From Cladopsammia gracilis (Eukaryota > Cnidaria > Anthozoa > Scleractinia > Dendrophylliidae): a stretch of 64,000 nucleotides of DNA. The position numbers were made by a program, and so were the translations under genes. Shown in pieces: positions 42,739-54,910 of this stretch. Where the stretch lies: the NCBI GenBank assembly GCA_022457155.1, contig JAJGOT010000454.1, positions 124,001-188,000 on the forward strand. The letters run 5' to 3'. Position 1 is the first letter of the stretch, and every line of letters begins with the position of its first letter. The notes under the pieces were generated by a model. That model was given only the letters and a program-made list of their open reading frames with translations, did not search any database and was not told where the DNA came from.

Positions 42739-44556
42739 CTATTTCTTTCCCACTTCAATTCTGTAGGTTGCGCTCTCGCCGCAATTGCTACGTCCACGTA
42801 GCGAAAATACAGCATCTTTTGCAATGATTTTTTCCAATAGTTCTGCATTTTCTGGAAGTAAGCCCTCTCTCTTAAGAGCAAGTAGACATTCGAGGCTATC
42901 ATAGGGACGCTTTTCCCTGAATCTGTTGAAAACAGCCAAGTCGTTCACAATGATGTCACTGAAAATATGTGGTACCATTTGCTGCCAGTCGTCATTAAGG
43001 TCACCTTTCTTTTCTGCGTTAAAAAGTTTCTAGGCCGTAGCCATACACAAAAAGGTACAGGCGTCTGTACCGTCGTTTAAACGTGAAGTTCCGGTATAAA
43101 AGGCTTAGCTCCTCCCCATTTCACACCTTTCGGGTGTGAAATGCAAATTAAGGCGTCTTTCAGTCACAAAACGTGGTTAACTTGCGCGACCTTTAAACAT
43201 ACTTTGCTTCAAAAATCTAATAAACCAAGATTTTACCTAAGTAAAAAAAGAAATAGAAGTTCATAAAGACTTCTTATATAACTTTCATAAAGTTTTTCCA
43301 AATTGTGTTAGCAATGGTCTTAGTAATGATGCATGTTGTTTGTCAGTTGTTAATACTTCAGTGGTTGATTGACGACTGGAGGTGAGAATGGCCAGGCCAG
43401 GCTCCTTTTATACCGGAACTTCGTGTTTAAAAGTGTTTCCTCGGATTCCATGGACGTAGCCTTTGATGTACCTTTTACAAGAGCTTCTGCTACTTTCTTA
43501 TAGTACTCTTGAAGGGGTGTGGCCTGACTTACTCCAAGGGATGCTTGTTGAGCCGCAAAGTCCATGCCGTTACTGGCGCGTAGTTGCAACATTATATCTT
43601 GGGAGCTAGGGCGTTGGGAAGCATCAAAGCTGGTGCACTTGTGAAACACTTCCTCAAGAGAATTCCACTCTGACGCATGAAGGCGGTGGTAATTCTTTGA
43701 AGATTCCGGTTTGGTTTCATTTTTTCTTTTAACAGACTTTGGAATGTCGAGCGGACTAAATCTGGATCGGATGAAAGACTTGATGCTTTCAATTCAATTT
43801 CATAGGGGTAGTGGAGATCAGGATTAATTACATTGAACAGAGTCATTCCCAGAGCCCAAACGTAGATAGCTTTCATGTCTTCTAGAGTAACATGTGTCAG
43901 TTTCCGGTTCTCACGAACAATCTCGGGAGCCATGAATGGTTTCGTTCCACGTTCTGTGATTGCTGTCTGCGCGTGAATGATAGCAGATGTTTGTAACAAA
44001 TGCGAGCGACTTTCGCCGAAATCAGTTAATTTGCCGCAGATAACTGGATCCGCGAAAAACAAATCTTTAAATTGATCTTGATCGATTCCAGGTTCTAGGT
44101 AGTGTCTGTTGCTCACCAAGACATTTCCTGGTTTTAGGTCCCGATGAACACTGTTCTTGGTATGTGGAAATGCGAGGCCCTCTGCGACATCAATGGCTGC
44201 CTTTGGAAACATAAGTAGAAAATGCTCAAAGGCATCGGGGCTGCTGGACTCAAGTTGATTAAGGCAGTGTAGAAACCCGGGCAAATCATTCACTCGATGC
44301 TCAAGGCCGAATGGCTGAAAATCAAAGCATTCGTATGCCATCATAATTGAGACTGGCTTTGCACAAACACCAATAAACTCGGCAACTTTAGGATGTCGCA
44401 CGCTCCGAAGTAATTTAGCTTCCTTCGCTACATTCTTCAAGTTGCAATCGCCTTCACCAAAAAAATCGCTTCACGACCACCGTTTTGCATAACCGTGGAG
44501 CAATATGGTCCTGCACGAGCGTCACGCAATACCTCGAGGTTTTAGGTTACGAATTA
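42739..44556 (-). pseudogene. Protein kinase gene with C-terminal NDGT domain, broken
   Basis: Read on - from about 44556: GPYCSTVMQNGGREA, a frameshift in a T7 run at 44459-44465, then KEAKLLRSVRHPKV, catalytic loop HRDLKPGNVLV, KLTDFGESRS and GTKPFMAPEIV. The HRD, DFG and APE motifs are thus all present. A frameshift near 43705 precedes LHASEWNSLEEVFHKC and SFDASQRPSSQDIMLQL, the end of the kinase fold. A linker follows, then the 343-bp insertion at 43082-43424. Without it the frame runs into NDGTDACTFLCMATA, an in-frame TAG (43030-43032) and DDWQQMVPHIFSDIIVNDLA up to a stop at 42739. The domain after the kinase is not one I can name. At least four lesions argue for a pseudogene; some could be assembly indels. 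Its 3' end converges on copy A of the creatine-kinase-like gene. Confidence 0.75.
43082..43424. mobile_element. MITE inserted in the kinase pseudogene
   Basis: 343 bp, inverted ends GAAGTTCCGGTATAAAAGG / CCTTTTATACCGGAACTTC, flanked by a 7-bp duplication GTTTAAA (43075-43081 and 43425-43431). Removing it with one duplication restores the reading frame on -. Confidence 0.9.
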
Positions 44557-44875
44557 TTTGTAGACGTGACGTAGGCCGATTTCAGCTCAGTGACACAATA
44601 ATGCCTGCTTACTAAGCTGCGAACGTTCTGCAAACGTAACATCAAACAAATTCTGTGAAAAAATGTTAAATGAAGAAAAACCTGTCAACAATTACCCCCA
44701 AAACGATTCACATATGTCAAAGATGGTGGAAATGAGCTACGTGGGTAAGACTTTACGTTGTTGCTTTTGTTTTCCGTTTCGTTTCGTTTCGTTTCCCAAA
44801 GTACAGTAAGCCGATCAATAAACCAATCCCAGGGGTTTCTCCTCTCAAACCGCCATTTTGAAAATCGAGAAGTCC

Positions 44876-47800
44876 ATGGGAACGAGGTTGGTAAAAGGCG
44901 TAAACATATCTCCGAGCCTCCTCGCCGATTTTGTCACTTTTTTCGTGCAATCTCACCAGAAAATCATGGATCAAGAGAAAAGTTTTGTTTTACACCACGT
45001 CTCTCTCGCTGAAAACCACAATCTTGAAAGAGCTGGCGATTTAATCACGCAGTTACATCTCGAGGGTGGCTTACCAGAAGATCAGACAGCAAACGATGAA
45101 ATGCTCAAAAAGCTGGATTTGCAACATGGCGACAGCACACAGCAGCAAGAGGATGCAACAGTCCAGCAGATCGTGTTCCAAGGACAGTGCTTAATTCTGG
45201 GAGACTCCGGGGTTGGTAAAACAAGTCTTGTAAAATCGCTCACAGGAAAGCCATTCGATCCCAGACAACCGAAGACTCAGGGAATAGAACAGTGTTTGGT
45301 GGACGAAAAGTGGAAAAACGTCAACACGAAGGACCTCATTTTCGGTAATCTGTTTTGGTGTTACGAAACCATTACTGTACAGTTGACTTTGTATGGAACT
45401 GCAAATCCTGGAAGTATTCTTCTTCGAGACTCATTTAATTGGAGAAACACCTTTGTTGGTAGAAATAACTTATTAAGCTTATTAATTTTTTATTTCGCGT
45501 GTTTATTGCTTACAGTACTTCATCCTAGTGAAGAACCTTTCATACATGTATTTTCGATATCCCTCCTCTTTATTGTGTTTTATTTTGTTTTGTTATACTT
45601 CTTTAACTACAACTACAACTTTAGATTAATAGTAACTACATTTGTATTCACTGCCCGGCGACGTGGGTTACTGATGGGTGTATTTCTGGCCTTCATTCAA
45701 GTATTATATTATTATGGGAAGTTTTCTGTGAACGCCGACGGCATGCTACTGATGACAATTATTGAGGTACTTATGCCTGTTTTACTGATCCTATATTTTG
45801 GAATCAAGTGGCATTGTCCGTTTCCGAGACAACTGAAGTTTAAGTATCACGGATCTATGAAAGTTGTTTGTTTCGTGCCATTGCTGGTATCAGTTTTAGT
45901 TAGCAATATTTCTTTAGTTGCTGTATCACTCTTGGTCAACTTTTTCAAAGGCTTAGATCGTTCAGTCAAAAGTATCGATGAGCTTGTTAAAAACATTATG
46001 TTGATTTTCGTCATGTGGTGGACATATGAATTAGGAAAATCGGCAGTAAAGTTTATGGAGTGGGCTACTGGGGGAATTTTCAATAATAATAGTAATATGT
46101 TAAGATCAATCTTATTTATTGGTATCTTCATACGACTTTATATGTACACGTACACGTACATGTCTTTTGACAGCATGATAATTTGTATATTAGTGAGTGA
46201 CATCCTTTTTAGAGAATGGCAGGATATCCAGAAATTAGTAATTGAAGGCAACATGGCTGCAGTTGTAATAGAAAAACAAGAACTATATAAGAAAAAGCTG
46301 AAGAGAGCCTTGAACAAGAAGTTTTCTTCTCTTAAATTAAGGATCCTCGATTTTGCTGGAGATAAAGAGTACTATGCTTACCACCATTTGTTCCTGAGGA
46401 GTGATGCGATTTACATAATTGTATTTAACATGGCTGAGTTTGCAGAAAATGATTTTAGGGAGATTGATGCCAAATGTAAGGGTCTACAGTTTTGGTTTGA
46501 TTCTGTTTGTAGCCATGTGCCACCCAGGACCCCAATTTTTCTTGTTGGAACTCATAGAGGAAACATGGATGAAAACTGCATGAAAATCATAAATAGACAC
46601 CTAAGAAGACATCTCTGGGATCAATACTGTGACGAGCTGGTGGTGAATGACGATGGAAATCTAATCTTCTTTCCTGTTGAAAACTTTGATGGACAAAACG
46701 ATATTGGAGTTTGGTGTCTTCAAAAACAAATTGTGTCGTCTTTTGCCGAAAAGCGCAAGAAAATGGGGTCCATTCCTCTATCATGGATTAGGATACAAGA
46801 TGCAGTTATCAGCCTCAGAGAAAAGAAAGTAGGCAAGTTCTGTGTGACACTTAATGAGTTTCCAATGGTTTTTGACACCCCAGACAATTTTATTTGGACC
46901 AACTGGTCTGATAAATCCTTGAAGTACTTACATGAAAATGGGCTGGTTATTTACCTGGACAGAAAACAGGAAACAAAAACGTCCAACTGGGTGCTTCTCG
47001 AGCCTGAAATATTGGTCGATATAATCATCCAACTTGTCACGCCATCACCTGAGAATGTTCAAGAAAGAGGCTTGAGGCGTCCCTGGAAGCTTCTACAGAA
47101 GAAGGGATTTGTGACCAAATTGCTTCTGAGGAGCATCATCGCTAAACAGAAAGAAAATGAGGAAGCTATGACTGCATTCCTTGAGGAATATGATTTGATA
47201 TGCCCCTTGGAAAACAAGAAGTATGAAACGTGTAACCTTCCTGATGAGCAGCCAACACACTTTGTCCCCTCCCTGCTGCCAATGTCTGCAAAAGGGGACA
47301 CACCCATATGGCATGATGATGACACAGATAAGAAGTGCTATGTATTCTTCACCAGGTTCCTACCAGAGCCCTTGTTCCATGGCCTGCTATCTCGTGCCCA
47401 CAAGCTCAGCAAGTCAGAGTTTCCAAATGGTCCAACTGTTCTTTTCAGAGATGCTGGAAATTTCTGGATGAGTGTTGGGCAGCTTTACAGCCTCAAGCTG
47501 ATGAAGGAAGAGAAGATGATTGAAGTCACAATCAGCTGCAGGTGAGCTGAAACCTTTTTTATAGTCATTTTTAAAACTCTGAGCAAAGACATGTTGTAAT
47601 CAATAATAAATATTGTTGGGCAACACACTTCAGGTTCACCAGTGATTTGTTGTTGATGGTGATATTATTAATTTAAGGTCAGGCAACCTGCCTAAAGTAT
47701 CTGTAATTTGATGGACTTAAATATACATAGTTAAAAAATTCATTAATAATTTATGAGAAAAATACAAAAGAAATGAATATTAAGTGAAGGCTTGTAATGG

Positions 47801-48730
47801 ATTGACTAATTTTAAATTAGTTACAAGCATTAGTTGATGTGTAAACATCCACTAGCAGTTGCAACTTATTCAGCATTTCATTTTCATTTCATAAGTAGTC
47901 TACAATATTCATGTCCATGTTGTATCAGATATACAATAACTTGCCTCTGGGTTTGTAACATTGTACATCTGACAGAACATGGCTGCTCATGCTGTAAACA
48001 CTACTTATTACATGTGCTGGCAATTTGATCCATAATGTAATGCCTGTAAATAGATAAACATGTACGATTTGTGCTGTTAAATTAAGAATTTGATTGCAGT
48101 GTATGAAATGCCACAGCTTAGCTTTCAAGTGAAAGTTAACAAACAGTTGGTTTCTATTGATATTAACCCTCCTTTAAATTTTATGTTGTAATGTAGCTTC
48201 AAGAATAGACAATATTCATGTTCTCAGTATTGAACTGGAACTAGTGTGCAGTCGAGGCTCATGCAGGGGAATCTTTTCACACGCAAATATTTTTAATGAT
48301 ATCCTCCCGCATTAGCCTCGACTGTAAGCTAGTTCCAGTTCAATACCGAGGATACGAATATTGTCTATTGGGTTTCAAAAAATTATAAATTACTTCAATC
48401 TATGGTTTTAATGTTTTATTAATATTTCCCAGCAACAACAGAGGAATGGAGCCATCAGCTGTATTATCTATGGTGTTTTGCATGGTTGATGGGATATGTA
48501 CAAGGGATTTCCCTTTTGTTGAGTTTCACTGTGGCCCTGCCTGCCCCTCACATGAGTGCCCTGGTCACCAACCCGACTACCTGTCATACTCTGGTGGAGA
48601 GGAACAAGGCCCTCAACGACGCCATGTGTACAATGTTCTGCCTGCCCTTCAAAAAGATAGATTTGCCTATTTGTCCTGTAAAAACCACAGTTTTGAAGAA
48701 GAGTTGAAAGAATGGGTCCCTAATAGATAG
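44876..48730 (+). CDS. Roco-type GTPase with multi-pass membrane insert in the ROC domain
   Basis: Exon 1 is 44876-47541 and exon 2 is 48433-48730 (donor GTGAGC, acceptor TTTCCCAG), giving 987 residues. The start is the first ATG of the frame; a second Met 30 codons on is possible. Residues 109-117 are the P-loop GDSGVGKTS, with TQGIEQCLVDEKW after it. The GTPase fold then breaks off: residues 198-445 hold about 7-8 hydrophobic segments, for example LLSLLIFYFACLLLTVL, ISLLFIVFYFVLLYFF, IEVLMPVLLILYFGI and LRSILFIGIFI. A Lys-rich stretch follows, then G3 as LRILDFAGDKEYY (about 492) and a G4-like FLVGTHRG. Residues 630-880 match the COR dimerisation domain (IPLSWIRIQDAV, YLHENGLVIYLD, WVLLEPEILVDII). 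No LRR or kinase domain is encoded. Probably membrane-bound signalling GTPase; the stop-free 2.67 kb frame argues the insert is coding. Confidence 0.9.
48204..48369. mobile_element. Foldback element in the Roco intron
   Basis: Arms AATAGACAATATTCATG / ATACGAATATTGTCTATT, with inner matches TATTGAACTGGAACTAG / CTAGTTCCAGTTCAATA and CAGTCGAGGCT. 166 bp, no coding. Confidence 0.85.
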
Positions 48731-51700
48731 GAAGGTTAGTTAAAAAAAAGTTTGTATCTAATTCCTTAGGAAGCCCAAGAATTTAAAATCAGTTGACGTT
48801 TACGGTCACTCTCATATACTGTAAGTGACCATCTACCCTCAGCCAGCACCCTCACAAAACCCTGTTTCAGTATGCAGTAGGCTCAATGTGACCACATTTA
48901 AGATTTAAATTAAAGGTCAAATGAACCAAAAATTTGATTTTTTTTCTTTATCCATTTAAAGCTATTTAAACGTTAAAGGAAACCATAATAAAGCATACTT
49001 ACGCAACAATTTGCCTTCCTGAGCCACTAAGTAAGTCACATAGCTAAAAGTATGAAGATTTCCGAAGACTTCACGAAAACGTTTATGAAATGACCGCGCG
49101 CTTCAAGTGGTAGGATTGGTAAGGATTATGATGTCACTATTGGCGAGCCAACTGTGTTCCCAGTGTCCTCTCTTCTGGCGAATACTGAGTATTCTGTCTT
49201 GTGTAAGATTTTCACTGTTTTCGTATTGAAAATGGACAATTGTTGCTGCAGTTTATCGCAGAAAAAAACACCATTGTTTTCCGCTCAGTCACCTACTTTC
49301 AACTTCAATCCTTGACCGTTTTGACGTGGTCAATAGTGGCATCACTGTTAGTTTCTGACAATTTTCCTGATCGCTCTACGATTATGAAGGCCTAAAAGTT
49401 TCATTTTTCAACTTCCATTATCTCTGCGATGCCAAGCCCAATTTGTTTTAAACTTCAGAATATGTTTATTTGGTCCTCTTTCAACAAATTGCACTAATAT
49501 TGGACTAAAAGAAAATAAAATTATGTCATATTTTTGGCTCATTTGACCTTTAAGTGGGCTTTTTCTTTCCCTTCTACCCCTGGTAAGCAACCACCTCTAG
49601 ACTGCTAGCTGTCCTTTTTCAGTCAGTCAAGTGGGCGTGCAAATAACAAAAACAAGCTTGGCGAGACTGGAGCAAGCAAAGAAGCCAAGAGAAAAGTGGG
49701 CGCCTCTCAGCTTGCACTATTTTCGCTCAATCACCGATCGCGTATTTGCTCACCCGCTTGACTATCCAGAGAGGGACTGTTAACAGTCTAAACCACCTCT
49801 AAGAGACTCTGCCATATTAAACATACATTGTATTATTGAGTCCATGCATGCACTGATGAATATACTGTTATCAGAATTATTGCATACGAATATCCCTTTG
49901 GTATTGCAAGCTCCTCATGTGAAACCATTATTTCAAGTCTAAGTAAGCTCCTGTAAGCAACCACTCCCCTTAGCGACTACACATCCTTTCAGATTCGTGT
50001 GACTCAACTTTAAAGTCAATTTTTTGGGAGAGGATTCCCGAAGAAATATAAAAATAATTCAATGCAAGCAACAGGTGTAATTGCATGGGGATAAATACAA
50101 TGGAAGCAGGCAAGCTACATGTATATACAGGTATTAAGTAGAACTTAATCCATTGATACCTGTCATTCCCTGAGAACAAGGATATTTTTTTAAGAAAATT
50201 AAAAAGGATATGGAAACCTACAAGTACAGTGTAGGATAAGAGCGATAAAGGATTTGAATGTTTTTAACTCTGGGGAAGTTAAGTACATTTTGAGCACAGC
50301 TGCAAGGGTTCAAATGATTGCATAAAAAATTTAAAAAGGAGGATTTGGGGGGGGGGGGGGGGGGTCAACCATATAAACTAAACTACAGTGATGTGTTGAA
50401 GATACATTGCTATAATTAGGGACACTAAATTAATATTGCGAATGGCACACATCGGTGTAAGGAATAATTAATCATTGTTCTTTTAATACTAAGTACTGAT
50501 ACATGTACAAAAGAAGATTTTAAGTTACATGCAACTGTACACAGCCCTCTCATGATCAGTGTTTTCTATGGTTAATATATGTTTTTTTTTGCAGGTCACA
50601 TTCACTAGCCACAATTGAAGGGCTCCCGACAAGAACGCCCTAAGTACAGTGTACATCTTTGAAACATTTTCACTGAAATCTTGGATTTTTGGCCTCCAAA
50701 GGGACTCACTTGCCAAAATTATCATTGGATCATGTAAATATGACTGAAAGGATTTACCAGGTCAACAAACCTTCTATCTTTGAACAGAATATTTTTTTTT
50801 TTTGAAAAGATACGTAGGGTGTCCTGGAGGCCATAGGGTGTCATAGGGGCCCAAAACATTTTCTCAAAGATGTGGATTTTCTAATTCCTCATTTTGGATC
50901 TGTTTTAAGCACCTTAACAATAATAAATCATTAATTTGACATAATTGTGCTTTTAAAACATACAATTATAGTGAAAGTTTCCAAAAACATACTTAGGACG
51001 TTTGTGCCGGGGCCCCTTCAATTACAAGTCCTTTGATATTTATCCAAAAACAGTCTAACAGTTTATTAATAATTAATAAACAATATGCTAATAGCATGAT
51101 CCTTAATTGGCATAAAAGATATCTTCCCTGAATACACGGTTCATTTGTGTGTGAGTGACCTGTGGAACATGACCTGCAAAAGAAACCTGTTCAGACTGCC
51201 AATGCAATTTTAGTGGTCTAGCAGTGAGTGCATATGGACAGTCATTATACAATGAAATTATTATAACATTTAAAATGTGTTCCTCTCTGAGGCTAAAAAG
51301 AAAAATCTAAAAGTTAAATTTTTTGTTGAAGAAAACCAAACGTTTTTCACAATGAGTTAATGTCATCATCAGGATTAAAAGCCATCCAAGAATGTATTGT
51401 ACATTGCTTTTATAGAGTCTAAGTTATTCCCGAAGTGAACAACTGTGCAACATAGGAATTAATTTGTTTGTCCAAAGTTGGGTGCCTTTTTTGTATAATC
51501 AGGCCATCAATGATGTACAATCTCTAATGGCTTTTAACCATTGAGTTTTATTAGTACTTTTTACAGTATAGTTATTTTGCAAAACTAAATTTGAATTGTT
51601 TAACACTAAGAGAGAACCAAATTAAATTTATCTACAATCGGTGACACAATTGTTGAGTGAGACACTTTTAGTTGAAAGGGGTACTGTATATGTTTTGGGA

Positions 51701-54700
51701 AACCCGAACCCCACGCCCCCTCTCCCCCAACCAAGGTTGTGTTTTGCCCTCAGACTACCCAAACAATGGTACAAGATTGGATAGAGGGTTGGGGGGAGGG
51801 GTGATTGGAGATCATTTTTTGGAGATCGTATTATGACTTCAAGAAAAGGTAGGACAAAGTCGCAACTAATTCTGACACCGATTGTGTATTTGGGAATCTG
51901 CATTTTTAAGGGCATTTTAAGACTCTTTTAGATGTCAGATCTTGGTGACATGTTTAACTTCTTGGATTTTGCAGGTTGTTTCAAGGGCAGGCAACTATGT
52001 GATTATTATTCATTACTGAATAGCTATGTGCACTCAAAAAGGGTGAAATCAGATATCACAGTAAGATACATGACAGTTTTTAATGCTTAATACTCCATGC
52101 CCAGACACTGAGGCCTCAGCCTTTACGAAAAGATAGGAAAAATTGTTTAGGACTAAGTCTCAACTAATTATTTTTATTTTGATGCCGATTGTAGCTACAT
52201 GTAATAAAGTGATTCACTGACAAACGTAAAATTTCTAAATAGTAAAACTGAGCAGCAACAGGGTTAGTGTACATGTACTATGGGAAATAGAAAACCTGAA
52301 AAGTTATGGAACTTAAAAAAAAAAGATTTTCCAGGAAAATCTGGAAATTTATGTGTGGTTCATGGAAAATGACATTAACATTTCCGTGTGAAAACTGAAA
52401 AAGCTAGAAGGAAAATTAAGCAAGCCAGGCCAAACACACAACTGTGAACTGACAACCAAGGATAGTTTTGAATTCATAATTTCTAAAAACAACTGGTCGA
52501 CTTGTAAGGTCATGGAAGGCAGATCCTAGAAATATTATTTAAAAACCTTTTAAAAGTACATGTGCCCAAACCCTCCAGGTGCATTTCAGTTGAGAGAAAA
52601 TTAAGAAGAAATCTGAATAAAAATGCAATTTCATTAAAGCTCAACTTCCAGGTCAGAATGTGGGGACAATTATGCATTTTTTTTCTATTCAATCAGTGGC
52701 ATAGTGCAGTTACATGCAGTAACTGTCAATCACGGTAGTCTTAAATACGAGTTAAGATGTTTTTCAATAGATTGCAACTTGAAAAAGTCGGGGCATATGT
52801 TTAGGAGTGAGTGATTGGCATGTACAAATAGTGCAAAGTACAAGAAAATAAAAAAAATATTTCTGCAACTTAACGCTTCATGCAATCACTATGTTCTTGT
52901 TACTTTCCGTTTTGTTTTTCACTTGGCTGATCGCAGTTCATATTTTTCCTATTTGTGGAATCTGAGATAGTTGAAGCTACATGCAATGTATTATAAAAGC
53001 TCAGGAAGTAAAATGAACTTGCAAATTTTAAGATTATCTGCCACCACAGCCCTCCAAGCTGTGACCATTTTAGGTACCATGATGACTAAAATTTTGGCAC
53101 TGGCAAACTGAATCAAAGAAGGTTTGCTAACATGGCAGCTAAATGTAAAGAGTCAGTTGCCAAATGCCCATGCACAAAAAAAAAATTAACTTGGAAAATG
53201 CAGATACAAAATATAGATAGATATAGTAGGTCGGCAATCATGTATAGCAGAAATTATGGCTGGTACCTTTCAGTTTATTTTCCAAAATTTACAACGATCA
53301 CCCCGTCATTTATAGATGGGAACTGGTGATCCAAGGTACATTATTTCATGTGAAGTACATGCCATATATTGGCTAATATTAAAGACCTTGATTAAAAGTC
53401 TTTTCCAGGACTGGTACATGTAAAAGTTCACACAAAAGATCTTCAGAGTATTAACATGCATGGAATGCAGGAGCAAACTGAAACTTGAGAAACCTTTTAT
53501 ACAGCTTGTGTGACCAACACTATAAAGAGGATAGGAAGCGGCCGGCTGGTATTTGGGCATGCACATGTTTTAGAAAACTGACCCTTTCCCATCCCCTTAC
53601 TAATGTCTGCCATGGGGCTGCCTTTTGAGACATTTTTTCTTGAAAACAAAAACAAAAACAAAAAAAAAACAGTCAATCTTGTCCCCAGGGTCTTCTCCAA
53701 TTTGTTCAATTCAAAATGGCTGGTTGCCGGGCGGAGAAGAACCTGGACAAGGCTGTCAATATACTCCAAAAATTCCGAAGCATGTTGTTGCCAAAAAGAT
53801 GATGAAATGTCTTTGTTGTGTTTAAACTACATGTACAGTTTCAGATTGCCAGATTAAACAAACATGGCTGTCTATCTATGCCACTTCATTGTGTGTCACG
53901 TGACATAAATAGTACTCCACGATCAGGGTTGTCAAAAAGCGCAGGTGACCGGCGATAACGCCGGCTACTTTCACAGTTTCGCCAGCTACAATTTGCAGCC
54001 AAAAGTGAAAAAATAGAGGGAAAAAGGGGGAAAAGTGTCCCCCCAGTGCCGTCTACTTTCTTAGATTCTCCGTCCACTGAAAACCTTTTTGACAACCCTG
54101 CACGATTCTTGGACAGAGTATTTTGGCAGCCTTGAAACCCAGCTTATTCACCATGAATCTTATGATCCACCACTCGCCTGGTAATGGCCACTACCTACTG
54201 GAGAATTAATTTAATAAGAGCCCACCAGTACACATTATAGCAAATGTAACGTGGACACCACATGTAAGTCGCGGATCATATTTCAAAACAATTAGTCGAC
54301 ACTTTCTCACGTCTAAAAAGATAAGAATTTATATTAAAAACCATCTCTTTAAAATCCGACGCGACCTTCAAGGATCCCACAACGAACGAATCACTCAAGG
54401 TCAAATAATTATTGACCTCTCGACCCTACTGTGTTCATAAATATTCAAAAGAACTATGGTTACTCACCGTACTTGTATCCTCTCTTCCAACACACATACA
54501 AAACTATTAACTCCTTTGATGAGTCGTGGCAACTGCAAGCGGAACAAGAAAGATGGCCGACCGACTGTCTCGGGTTCCAGACTCCGCTCGTTTCCAGAGT
54601 CCAGCGTGAGAAGCGCGCGCACTCGAAAAAGCGCGCCAAATTTTAGGGCGTGTGAAATTCGACGAGGGGGCTCAACAAAATGCTGCAACAGCTAAATAAA

Positions 54701-54910
54701 ACATGTTACCCTGTATTTTCGTAAGAAAACAAGGAATTTAACTTGAAATCGCGTTTAATTAGCTTTTGCTTTGTTTCTTTGTTCAACTGGAAAGTAATAA
54801 TTGTACTGTTTATCTATTTCGTCACGATCGAATTAAGTCGAACAACTGTGACGTAAATTAAAAGGTGCTGTGTCATTCGCTGTTCTGAAGAAAGCCGATC
54901 AGTAGAAATA
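48731..54910. other. Long intergenic region without a recognised gene
   Basis: AATAAA at about 48987 may serve the Roco gene. Simple-sequence G-run at 50347-50365 and several weak open frames, none with known domains. 50595-50641 is open but too short to assign. 53640-53670 is an A-rich simple repeat. Confidence 0.4.

Noticed and set aside
45340..46300. Membrane-coding part of the Roco gene as an unspliced intron
   Set aside because: The frame stays open for over 300 codons in A+T-rich DNA and codes a regular series of hydrophobic segments with charged loops; retained as coding, though RNA evidence would settle it.
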